From contig JAZNYQ010000068.1 of assembly GCA_045594545.1 (NCBI GenBank), positions 1 through 5,088 of the forward strand: a stretch of 5,088 nucleotides of DNA. Reading direction: 5' to 3'. Shown here piece after piece: positions 1-4,883 of the stretch (positions are counted from its first letter, which is position 1; every line of letters starts with the position of its first letter). The translations under genes were made by a program, and so were the position numbers. This DNA is from CAKSHC01 sp045594545. Its GTDB lineage: Bacteria; Bacillota; Clostridia; Oscillospirales; UMGS1783. The notes under the pieces were generated by a model. The model searched no databases. It was not told the DNA's origin and saw nothing but the letters and a program-made list of their open reading frames with translations.

Positions 1-144
1 CCCCGCACCTCGATTCTGGCCGAAACGATCGTACTGCAAGCCCTGTCGGTACTGCTCCAGCAAAAACGCAACATCACCCCTGCCGAGTATGTGCTCCGTC
101 ATCCGGGCGGCTCTCTGGGACAACTTCGCGACAACGAAAAATAA
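1..144 (+). CDS. SIS-domain sugar-phosphate isomerase, KpsF/GutQ-like (3' end only)
   Basis: The reading frame is open from the window edge and encodes the last 47 residues of a protein, ending RDNEK then TAA. The stretch PRTSILAETIVLQALSVLL followed by the hallmark HPGGSLGQL (residues about 34-42 of the visible part) matches the end of the SIS domain in KpsF/GutQ/KdsD-type sugar-phosphate isomerases, where an HPGG(S/A)LG motif closes the domain. In arabinose-5-phosphate isomerases two CBS domains normally follow; here the protein stops five residues after the motif region, so this is a short CBS-less form. Such short forms occur in Firmicutes, and their substrate is usually unassigned; the family interconverts or binds phosphosugars in the cytoplasm. 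The start lies outside the window. A strong terminator follows 44 bases downstream, so this is the last gene of its transcript. Confidence 0.8.
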   Translation, partial: PRTSILAETIVLQALSVLLQQKRNITPAEYVLRHPGGSLGQLRDNEK

Positions 145-188
145 ACGGATTATTTTCACAGCTTTTTAAACCACATGACTATACAAAA

Positions 189-226
189 ACGGCACAGACG
201 AAAATTCGTCTGTGCCGTCTCTTTTG
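189..226. terminator. Bidirectional intrinsic terminator between convergent genes
   Basis: A perfect 13-bp stem (189-201 with 206-218, arm ACGGCACAGACGA) closes a 4-base loop. On the plus strand it is followed by CTCTTTTG; on the minus strand by TTTTTG. It sits between the end of the SIS gene (144) and the end of the minus-strand gene (233), so it can stop transcription from both sides. Confidence 0.85.
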
Positions 227-232
227 ATCTCA

Positions 233-493
233 TTATATCTGACTGAAATAGATAAGCATCGAGAAGTTCGACTTGGGATAATTGAGTTTAAGACCATCGG
301 TCATCAATTCCTGACCGGTCATGGTCAAGGTCTCGCCGGTTTCCGTCAATTCCAGTTTATAAGTAGCATTGGCATCCAAGCCTTTGAGATAATATGTGGC
401 ATTGGATATTTTACAGGAAGACGGACAGAAAGCCATGATATACCCGCGTCCCTCTTCCGGCAAATAATACTCATAGCACAATAAGCACTTCAT
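233..493 (-). CDS. Small protein resembling the C-terminal domain of GH36-type alpha-galactosidase
   Basis: This encodes 86 residues starting at ATG 493-491, chosen because AAAGGAG lies 8 bases upstream; the frame is open further upstream but without an SD. Residues 13-22 (EEGRGYIMAF), 35-39 (YLKGLD region), the TGETLTMTGQELM segment (about 52-64) and the end (NFSMLIYF) follow the pattern of the small beta-sandwich that closes GH36-like glycoside hydrolases: GEG(F/Y)VxAFRR, LKGLDPxAxY, GxELMxxGL, SxLIxY. The catalytic (beta/alpha)8 barrel is absent: the sequence 5' of the gene is AT-rich non-coding DNA. There is no signal peptide or membrane segment. Four Cys residues (3, 6, 23, 27) are notable for such a short protein. 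It is either a severed remnant that kept an SD or a stand-alone sugar-binding-type sandwich; family similarity is recognised by eye only, and function is unknown. Confidence 0.65.
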   Translation of the reverse strand: MKCLLCYEYYLPEEGRGYIMAFCPSSCKISNATYYLKGLDANATYKLELTETGETLTMTGQELMTDGLKLNYPKSNFSMLIYFSQI

Positions 494-525
494 ACTGATT
501 TCTCCTTTCTCTGAATATAGAAAAA

Positions 526-560
526 GAGTCATAAAGATTCTATAAGAATCGTTATAACTC
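526..560. repeat. Imperfect inverted repeat in the leader of the small minus-strand gene
   Basis: Arms 526-540 (GAGTCATAAAGATTC) and 546-560 (GAATCGTTATAACTC) are complementary at 13 of 15 positions around a 5-base spacer. Read as minus-strand RNA one mismatch becomes a G-U pair. It lies 33-67 bases upstream of the ATG at 493 and could be an operator or an mRNA leader hairpin. I could not find a convincing promoter for this gene. Confidence 0.55.
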
Positions 561-590
561 ATGAAGATTACGACATTTTTTCAAAAACCA

Positions 591-619
591 TTGCTAATTA
601 TAGGGTTTTGTGTTATACT
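591..619 (+). promoter_or_regulatory. Sigma-A-type promoter of the ANL gene
   Basis: -35 TTGCTA (591-596), a 17-base spacer, and -10 TATACT (614-619) preceded by TG at 611-612, giving an extended -10. The expected start is near 626, exactly where the long leader hairpin begins. It lies 163 bases upstream of the GTG start, leaving a leader of about 156 nt. Confidence 0.8.
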
Positions 620-640
620 GTAAGGGCTACACATCTGAAT

Positions 641-670
641 ATGCACAAGTTAGGGAATACTATTTGGTAA
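641..670 (+). CDS. Possible 9-residue leader peptide MHKLGNTIW
   Basis: ATG 641-643 to TAA 668-670 encodes MHKLGNTIW. It starts inside the left arm of the long leader hairpin and ends at its apical loop, so a ribosome stalled or terminating here would melt the lower stem. There is no good SD; AAGGG at 622-626 is partly upstream of the predicted transcription start. It is plausible only because of its position. Confidence 0.25.
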   Translation: MHKLGNTIW

Positions 671-672
671 AA

Positions 673-801
673 ATGTATTCTCTCTTCCTGACTTTGTGCA
701 GATGTGTAGCAACATTGAGGGAAGCATTTTTCGGTGCGCCCTTCGGGGCGCACTTTTTTAATAGCAAAAGGAGGTATCACGGTGCCAATAAAAACTTGTG
801 A
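673..801 (+). CDS. Possible 42-residue leader ORF running through the terminator into the ANL start
   Basis: ATG 673-675 lies at the apical loop of the leader hairpin. The ORF encodes MYSLFLTLCRCVATLREAFF, then GAPFGAHFF from the terminator stem and its T-run, and stops at TGA 799-801. It overlaps the ANL gene by 20 bases in another frame. Translation through 734-759 would prevent the terminator from folding. No strong SD precedes it (only weak TTGG), so it could be a chance ORF; the GAPFGAHFF part is dictated by the hairpin sequence. Confidence 0.35.
   Translation: MYSLFLTLCRCVATLREAFFGAPFGAHFFNSKRRYHGANKNL
734..759 (+). terminator. Intrinsic terminator in the leader, upstream of the ANL start (attenuator)
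   Basis: A perfect 8-bp GC-rich stem (GTGCGCCC 734-741 with GGGCGCAC 746-753) closed by a stable TTCG tetraloop is followed directly by six T (754-759). It lies between the promoter (591-619) and the SD at 768-775, so transcription must read through it to express the downstream gene. Confidence 0.85.
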
Positions 802-2587
802 TATTAAAAGAAAATTGCCTGAATGGGCTGAAATTGTAAAAACAGTAAATCAGACACCGATTTACAATATGAATATCTTTGAAAATATTATGTCTTGGAA
901 TCAAGATAATCTTGATTCTCCAGCATTTGACTATTATGGAACGACCATTACATATAGCGAATTACCCGACAAAGTAAATGAATATGTCTGCGGTTTTCGT
1001 TCATTGGGTATCACAGACAAAGAGATTGTTACACTTTGTTTACCTGTTAGCATTGAAAATATGCTGACATTATTCGCACTTAATTGTATGGGTACAATAA
1101 GCAATAGTGTAAACTATTTATTTCTAAAAAGTGATGTTTCGTTATACACCAAGGAAAAGGGCTCTAAAACTCTAATGATTTTAGATGCCTATTTGCCGTT
1201 TGTTGTGGATTATTTAGAGGATAGCGGCATTGAAAATGTTATTATTACAAGCCTGACAGACTACCTCCCCAAAAACAACAAACACATTTTTGATGACCCT
1301 TCCACTCTCCCCAAAAGATTACGAGAGGTATTTGACAATCCCGAAAAACAGGCAGCCTGTATGCAAAAAATCCCCACTCTAACCGACATTCGTTTTGTTA
1401 GATTGGCAGATATGCTTCAACTGGGAAAAGCAAATATTATTCCTTTACATCGTGGACCAGTAGACATTGAGCGCGATATTGCATATTCCTACACAAGTGG
1501 AACTACAGGAAAACCCAAGTGCATTGTTTATAAAGAGATTTCTGCAAATGCATTTATAGAAATGCACGCAGGATTGGATACAAAAGATTATGTTGGTGAA
1601 AGAGTTTTCCAAACCATCCCTTTAACTCACGCAACGGGAGAAAGAGTTTCAGGATATCTGCCGTTAGCAAAAGGAAAAACCCTTGTGCCGCAACCTTTAT
1701 ACAACAAGGATGCCTTTGGTATAGATTTAGCAAACTCAAAGTGTAACTGGGTTGTTGCTGCACCAAGTTTTTATTTGGCCGCAGTTGCCCACGGTTTTAT
1801 AGGCAAGGATGCACTTGCAAATGTAACTCGTCCTAGTTCGGGTGGTGAACCTGTAACAAAGAGTAATGTAAAAATGATTGATAAATGGTTGTTCGAAAAC
1901 GGTTGCAAGGTTCGCTTTGCTATTGGCGGTGGCGCTGCTGAAGATGGTTCTGGAACAATATTCACTTATTTTATGAATGAGGAAACCAAGACCAATGAAA
2001 CGGGATATCCGCTAGAACCATTTATTAAGGCAAAAATCGTAGATGAAAACGGCGTGATAGTCAAACAGGGTGAACGTGGATTCTTGCACATTTCCAGCCC
2101 CGCAGTCGCTGACCGATATTTGAACAACGAGATTGCCACAAACGAAAGATGGTACACTGATGAAAGTGGTGTTCGTTGGGGAGTAACAGGTGATATTGCT
2201 ATACAAAACCCAGATGGGTCTTATAATATTCTCGGCAGAGCATCTGATTCTTATGTGGATAAAACAGGCAATAGAGTATACTTGTTTGATATTGAATATT
2301 CTTTGGAGTTTGATGACCCTGTTATTGAATGGGAAATCACTGCACACGAAACAGACAAAGATACTTTTGTTGTTGGACAAGTTGTTCTCAAAAAAGAATA
2401 TCGCACCAAGCAAGAAGAAGCCATTAAGTTGCTTTGCAAAAAATACAATCTGTATGCAGTAAAGGTCTACGAAAAGTTTGAGTTAAGTGATGTTACGGGC
2501 AAACGTGATTTTCAGAAATTAAAGTCTGACAAAAACGGATATTTTACTATTGGAACAAATGGTGAACTTGTTGAGGTAGATTTCTAG
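782..2587 (+). CDS. Adenylate-forming enzyme of the ANL (AMP-binding) superfamily, substrate unknown
   Basis: This is 601 residues from GTG 782-784, chosen because GGAGG (770-774) lies 7 bases upstream; an in-frame GTG at 734 lies inside the terminator and lacks an SD. The P-loop motif YTSGTTGKPK is at 237-246; TGD (469-471), NPDGSYNILGR to 486 and D489 form the A7/A8 hinge region; TGKRDF (572-577) carries the likely catalytic Lys574 of the C-terminal subdomain. These indicate ATP-dependent formation of an acyl- or aryl-adenylate, perhaps followed by thioester transfer. The usual A5 YGxTE motif is replaced by AIGGGAAEDGSG (380-391). No carrier-protein domain, signal peptide or membrane segment is seen. 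No pathway partner is nearby; the gene has its own promoter, attenuator and terminator. It is strikingly AT-rich compared with greA/lysS, suggesting transfer. Acyl-CoA ligase, NRPS-type A domain and a compound-modifying enzyme all remain possible. Confidence 0.85.
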   Translation: MPIKTCDIKRKLPEWAEIVKTVNQTPIYNMNIFENIMSWNQDNLDSPAFDYYGTTITYSELPDKVNEYVCGFRSLGITDKEIVTLCLPVSIENMLTLFALNCMGTISNSVNYLFLKSDVSLYTKEKGSKTLMILDAYLPFVVDYLEDSGIENVIITSLTDYLPKNNKHIFDDPSTLPKRLREVFDNPEKQAACMQKIPTLTDIRFVRLADMLQLGKANIIPLHRGPVDIERDIAYSYTSGTTGKPKCIVYKEISANAFIEMHAGLDTKDYVGERVFQTIPLTHATGERVSGYLPLAKGKTLVPQPLYNKDAFGIDLANSKCNWVVAAPSFYLAAVAHGFIGKDALANVTRPSSGGEPVTKSNVKMIDKWLFENGCKVRFAIGGGAAEDGSGTIFTYFMNEETKTNETGYPLEPFIKAKIVDENGVIVKQGERGFLHISSPAVADRYLNNEIATNERWYTDESGVRWGVTGDIAIQNPDGSYNILGRASDSYVDKTGNRVYLFDIEYSLEFDDPVIEWEITAHETDKDTFVVGQVVLKKEYRTKQEEAIKLLCKKYNLYAVKVYEKFELSDVTGKRDFQKLKSDKNGYFTIGTNGELVEVDF

Positions 2588-2620
2588 TGCCCATCGACAA
2601 CACTATATAAGTGACGAAAA

Positions 2621-2659
2621 TAACCCCCGACGAGAAATTGTCGGGGGTTACTCATTTTT
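2621..2659. terminator. Bidirectional intrinsic terminator between the ANL gene and lysS
   Basis: A perfect 11-bp stem (TAACCCCCGAC 2621-2631 with 2640-2650) has an 8-base loop and is followed on the plus strand by CTCATTTTTTC. On the minus strand the stem is followed by TTTTCG. It ends the ANL transcript 34 bases after its stop and can also terminate lysS, whose stop lies about 90 bases away. Confidence 0.85.
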
Positions 2660-2664
2660 TCATT

Positions 2665-2685
2665 TGTCGTAAATGTGTCGTAAAT
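2665..2685. repeat. Tandem direct repeat TGTCGTAAAT
   Basis: TGTCGTAAAT occurs at 2665-2674 and again at 2676-2685, a period of 11 bases (about one helical turn), so a protein could bind both copies on the same DNA face. It adjoins two inverted repeats at 2692-2736. Confidence 0.7.
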
Positions 2686-2691
2686 CGGTTT

Positions 2692-2716
2692 TTACAAGGT
2701 TTTGAAAACCCTGTAA
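2692..2716. repeat. Near-perfect 25-bp palindrome
   Basis: Arms TTACAAGGTTTT (2692-2703) and AAAACCCTGTAA (2705-2716) match at 11 of 12 positions around a single central G. The one-base spacer makes an RNA hairpin unlikely as its main role; it looks more like a dimeric protein-binding site or recombination core. No gene overlaps it. Confidence 0.7.
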
Positions 2717-2740
2717 TACCGCTATTTTACGGTATTTTCT
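2715..2740 (+). repeat. Small inverted repeat with T-rich tail next to the lysS stop
   Basis: AATACCG (2715-2721) pairs with CGGTATT (2730-2736) around an 8-base AT-rich loop, followed by TTTCTTAA on the plus strand. It overlaps the preceding palindrome by two bases. It might be a weak plus-strand terminator shielding lysS, or part of a composite binding site. Confidence 0.4.
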
Positions 2741-4224
2741 TAATCAAGGGGTTTCATCGTGGGGAAGAGGATGACCTCGCGGATGGTGTCGGCGCCGGTG
2801 AAGAGCATGACCGCGCGGTCAATACCCATACCCATACCACCCGTAGGCGGCATGCCGTATTCCATCGCCGTGAGGAAATCCTCATCGAGCATCTCGGTCT
2901 CGTCATCGCCACGCTCGCGCTGCTCGACCTGCTTGATAAAGCGGGCGCGCTGATCCAGAGGATCATTAAGCTCCGAGTAGGCGTTGCCCATCTCGCTGCG
3001 GCAGATGAAGAACTCAAACCGCTCAGTCAAACGCGGGTCGAGGGGCGACTTCTTGGTAAGCGGGCTTACCTCAACCGGATACATCGTAATAAAGGTAGGC
3101 TGCACCAGATGCTCCTCAACCTTCTGGTCAAAGCAGGCGTACAGCGCATTACCCCATGTCTTTTCCGCCGCATCCGCCAGTTCAACGCCAATCGCCTTCG
3201 CCGCGGCAACTGCCTGCGCATCATCGGTGATGGCATCAAAATCAACACCCGCATATTTCTTGACCGCTTCCACCATCGTCATGCGCGGCCAACCGGGCGA
3301 CAGATCGATCTTCTCGCCCATCCACTCCAGTTCATAGGTGCCCAGCACCTCCTGCGCAAAGGTGGTATACACCCCCTCGGCAATATCCATCATGTCATGG
3401 AAATCGGCATACGCCTGATACAGTTCCACCGTGGTAAATTCAGGGTTGTGACGGGTATCCATACCCTCGTTACGGAAGATGCGCCCAATTTCATATACCC
3501 GATCCATACCGCCGATGATCAGCCGCTTGAGCGGCAACTCGGTAGCAATTCGCATATACATATCAATATTGAGCGTGTTATGATGGGTAATAAACGGACG
3601 CGCCGCCGCACCGCCGGCAATGGTGTTCAGCACCGGCGTCTCCACTTCAATATAACCCATATTATCCAAATAATTGCGCAAATGCTTGATAAACTTGGAA
3701 CGAATAATAAAGTTACGCTTGACATCGGGATTGACGATCAGATCCACATAGCGCTGACGGTAACGGGTATCGGTATCGGTCAAGCCATGAAATTTCTCCG
3801 GCAACGGCAACAACGATTTCGCCAGCAGGGTGTATCCCGTCACATGAATCGAAATTTCACCCTTTTGGGTGCGAAAGACCAAACCCTTAATGCCGAGAAT
3901 ATCACCGATATCCAGCTTCTTGTAGGCCTTGTATTCTTCCTCTCCGATATCATCGCGGCGGAAATACATCTGGATGCGCCCCTTGGTATCCCGCAGATCG
4001 GAGAAAGAGGCCTTGCCCATGACACGCTTGCTCATCATACGACCGGCCAGCGATACCTCTTTGCCTTCCCACTCTTCAAAATTCTCCTGAATGTCCGCAC
4101 TGTAGGCCGTAACATCATACTTAACATGAGTAAAAGGATCGTTCCCGTTGGCAACCATCTCGGCCAGCTTGTCCAACCGAACCTTCTTCTGTTCGGCAAT
4201 GTCAACTACTTGTTCTTGTTCCAT
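2740..4224 (-). CDS. lysS: Lysyl-tRNA synthetase, class II
   Basis: This is 494 residues, a normal length for bacterial class II LysRS (E. coli about 505). It charges tRNA-Lys with lysine in the cytoplasm, using ATP. The N-terminal anticodon-binding OB fold covers about 55-135 (SLAGRMMSKRVMGKASFSDL, RIQMYF). The class II core follows: motif 1 region GYIEVETPVLN (190-200); motif 2 with EIGRIFRNEGMDTRHNPEFT (245-264), including the ATP-binding Arg of FRNEG; and motif 3 GMGMGIDRAVMLF (463-475) with Arg470. The LysRS signature MYPVEVSPLTKKSP lies at 381-394. The start ATG 4224-4222 has GAGAGGA 9 bases upstream. The gene lies 67 bases after greA on the same strand, with a hairpin between them, and converges with the ANL gene. 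No T-box is visible. Its GC-rich codons contrast with the AT-rich neighbour. Confidence 0.97.
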   Translation of the reverse strand: MEQEQVVDIAEQKKVRLDKLAEMVANGNDPFTHVKYDVTAYSADIQENFEEWEGKEVSLAGRMMSKRVMGKASFSDLRDTKGRIQMYFRRDDIGEEEYKAYKKLDIGDILGIKGLVFRTQKGEISIHVTGYTLLAKSLLPLPEKFHGLTDTDTRYRQRYVDLIVNPDVKRNFIIRSKFIKHLRNYLDNMGYIEVETPVLNTIAGGAAARPFITHHNTLNIDMYMRIATELPLKRLIIGGMDRVYEIGRIFRNEGMDTRHNPEFTTVELYQAYADFHDMMDIAEGVYTTFAQEVLGTYELEWMGEKIDLSPGWPRMTMVEAVKKYAGVDFDAITDDAQAVAAAKAIGVELADAAEKTWGNALYACFDQKVEEHLVQPTFITMYPVEVSPLTKKSPLDPRLTERFEFFICRSEMGNAYSELNDPLDQRARFIKQVEQRERGDDETEMLDEDFLTAMEYGMPPTGGMGMGIDRAVMLFTGADTIREVILFPTMKPLD

Positions 4225-4245
4225 AACTTTTCATCCTCTCTTTTC

Positions 4246-4279
4246 AAAACAGGCGTGTAACGAGCCTGTTACACGCCTG
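4246..4279 (-). terminator. Hairpin between greA and lysS, terminator or attenuator
   Basis: A perfect 12-bp stem (CAGGCGTGTAAC 4250-4261 with 4268-4279) has a 6-base loop. On the minus strand it is followed by only TTTT and then GAAAAG. It starts 13 bases after the greA stop and ends just before the lysS SD. The short T-run suggests partial termination that sets the greA:lysS ratio rather than a full stop; no separate lysS promoter is evident in the gap. Confidence 0.65.
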
Positions 4280-4291
4280 CATCAAGTGTCG

Positions 4292-4777
4292 TTACGCCGT
4301 GGGAGTGACGGCCAAAATCTCATAGGTGGTCAAGCCGTAGGTCGTTTCCACCTCAACCGTTTCTCCAACCATATGCCCAACCAGCGCCTTGCCGACAGGA
4401 CTCTCGTCGGAAATACGACCCTCCATGGGATTGGCTTCGTTGGAGCCGACAATATCAAAATCGGCATCCTCTTCAAAATCGGGCTCAACGATATGCACGT
4501 GAATCGAGGTGCCCAGCGACACGGTGTTGTGCTTGATCTGATCCTTAGACAACACAACGGCGATCTTCAGCGTGTTTTCCAGTTCTGCGATGCGAGCTTC
4601 CAGTTGTGCCTGCTCATTTTTTGCCTCGTCATACTCAGCGTTCTCCGAAAGGTCGCCGAATCCACGGGCAATTTTGATCTTCTCGGCCACTTCCGCACGG
4701 CGGGTGCCCTTCAAAAGATCCAGTTCTTCACTGATTTGTTTGTACCCCTGCTCGGTAAGTGTTACCTGCTTTTGCAT
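4292..4777 (-). CDS. greA: Transcription elongation factor GreA
   Basis: This is 161 residues, typical for GreA (about 158-160). GreA enters the secondary channel of RNA polymerase and stimulates cleavage of backtracked RNA. Residues about 1-75 form the N-terminal antiparallel coiled coil; its tip motif GDLSENAEYDEA (41-52) carries the acidic pair Asp42 and Glu45, corresponding to Asp41 and Glu44 of E. coli. The C-terminal FKBP-like domain contains GSNEANP (111-117) and SPVGKALVGHMVGETVEV (126-143). The start ATG 4777-4775 follows a modest SD (GGAA, 7 bases away). A perfect consensus promoter lies about 80 bases upstream and a hairpin-forming leader lies between. lysS follows on the same strand; greA-lysS adjacency is common in Firmicutes. 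Nothing in the protein looks damaged. Confidence 0.97.
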   Translation of the reverse strand: MQKQVTLTEQGYKQISEELDLLKGTRRAEVAEKIKIARGFGDLSENAEYDEAKNEQAQLEARIAELENTLKIAVVLSKDQIKHNTVSLGTSIHVHIVEPDFEEDADFDIVGSNEANPMEGRISDESPVGKALVGHMVGETVEVETTYGLTTYEILAVTPTA

Positions 4778-4813
4778 CTTTTTTTCCAGCTTTCTCTATA
4801 TTTTATGAAATAG

Positions 4814-4847
4814 GCATAAAAAATCCGGTTATGCACCCCTGCATAAC
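4814..4847 (-). promoter_or_regulatory. Leader of greA with competing hairpins
   Basis: On the minus-strand RNA, GTTATGC (4847-4841) can pair with GCATAAC (4834-4828), giving a 7-bp hairpin with a 6-base loop, followed after CGGA by TTTTTT, like a weak intrinsic terminator. The same middle segment GCATAA can instead pair with a second TTATGC (4819-4814) downstream of the T-run. The two pairings exclude each other, as in an attenuator. The pairings are seen directly; regulation is inferred. Confidence 0.45.
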
Positions 4848-4854
4848 AAGGTAT

Positions 4855-4883
4855 ATTATATCGGTCACAGCCCTATTTGTCAA
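4855..4883 (-). promoter_or_regulatory. Consensus sigma-A promoter of greA
   Basis: On the minus strand TTGACA (4883-4878), a 17-base spacer and TATAAT (4860-4855) match the consensus at all 12 positions. The expected transcription start is near 4848, about 70 bases before the greA ATG. The -35 box lies within the last codons of the upstream gene (CTT GAC AAA TAG). Confidence 0.93.

Larger units (their letters stand above)
626..781 (+). promoter_or_regulatory. Attenuator-like 5' leader of the ANL gene
   Basis: The leader begins with a long imperfect hairpin: 626-637 (GCTACACATCTG) pairs perfectly with 699-710, continuing with 644-654 against 687-698 (bulged T and one G-U) and 655-660 (GAATAC) against 675-680, around an AT-rich apical loop. 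It then runs through an intrinsic terminator (734-759) and ends with AAGGAGGT (768-775). Two tiny ORFs lie inside: 641-670 (MHKLGNTIW) and 673-801. Promoter, structured leader, leader ORFs and a terminator before the SD together match the layout of ribosome-mediated attenuation known from inducible resistance genes such as tet(M) and some erm and ABC-F genes. The pairing is seen directly; the mechanism and inducer are inferred. Confidence 0.65.

Noticed and set aside
494..562. Longer minus-strand start giving a 109-residue GH36-like protein
   Set aside because: The extra N-terminal residues come from the AT-rich leader and palindrome and have no SD; ATG 493-491 has AAAGGAG at good spacing.
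610..672. Upstream extension of the leader ORF from GTG 610
   Set aside because: It would start inside the -10 region, before the expected transcription start.
734..781. In-frame GTG at 734 as the start of the ANL gene (16 more residues)
   Set aside because: That GTG is the first codon of the terminator stem and has no SD. GTG 782 has a perfect GGAGG 7 bases upstream.
2588..2740. Remnant of an integrase or other gene between the ANL gene and lysS
   Set aside because: No frame gives a recognisable recombinase stretch; the space is filled by a terminator and short repeats.
2611..4260. Long plus-strand ORF opposite lysS (549 codons)
   Set aside because: It is the antisense shadow of a clearly recognisable LysRS; its translation is rich in His, Arg and Ile with no domain pattern.
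4225..4291. T-box or lysine riboswitch controlling lysS
   Set aside because: The greA-lysS gap is only 67 bases, holds one simple hairpin and shows no T-box specifier/antiterminator motif.
4148..4813. Plus-strand ORF opposite greA
   Set aside because: It is an antisense shadow; GreA on the minus strand has all family motifs and a consensus promoter.
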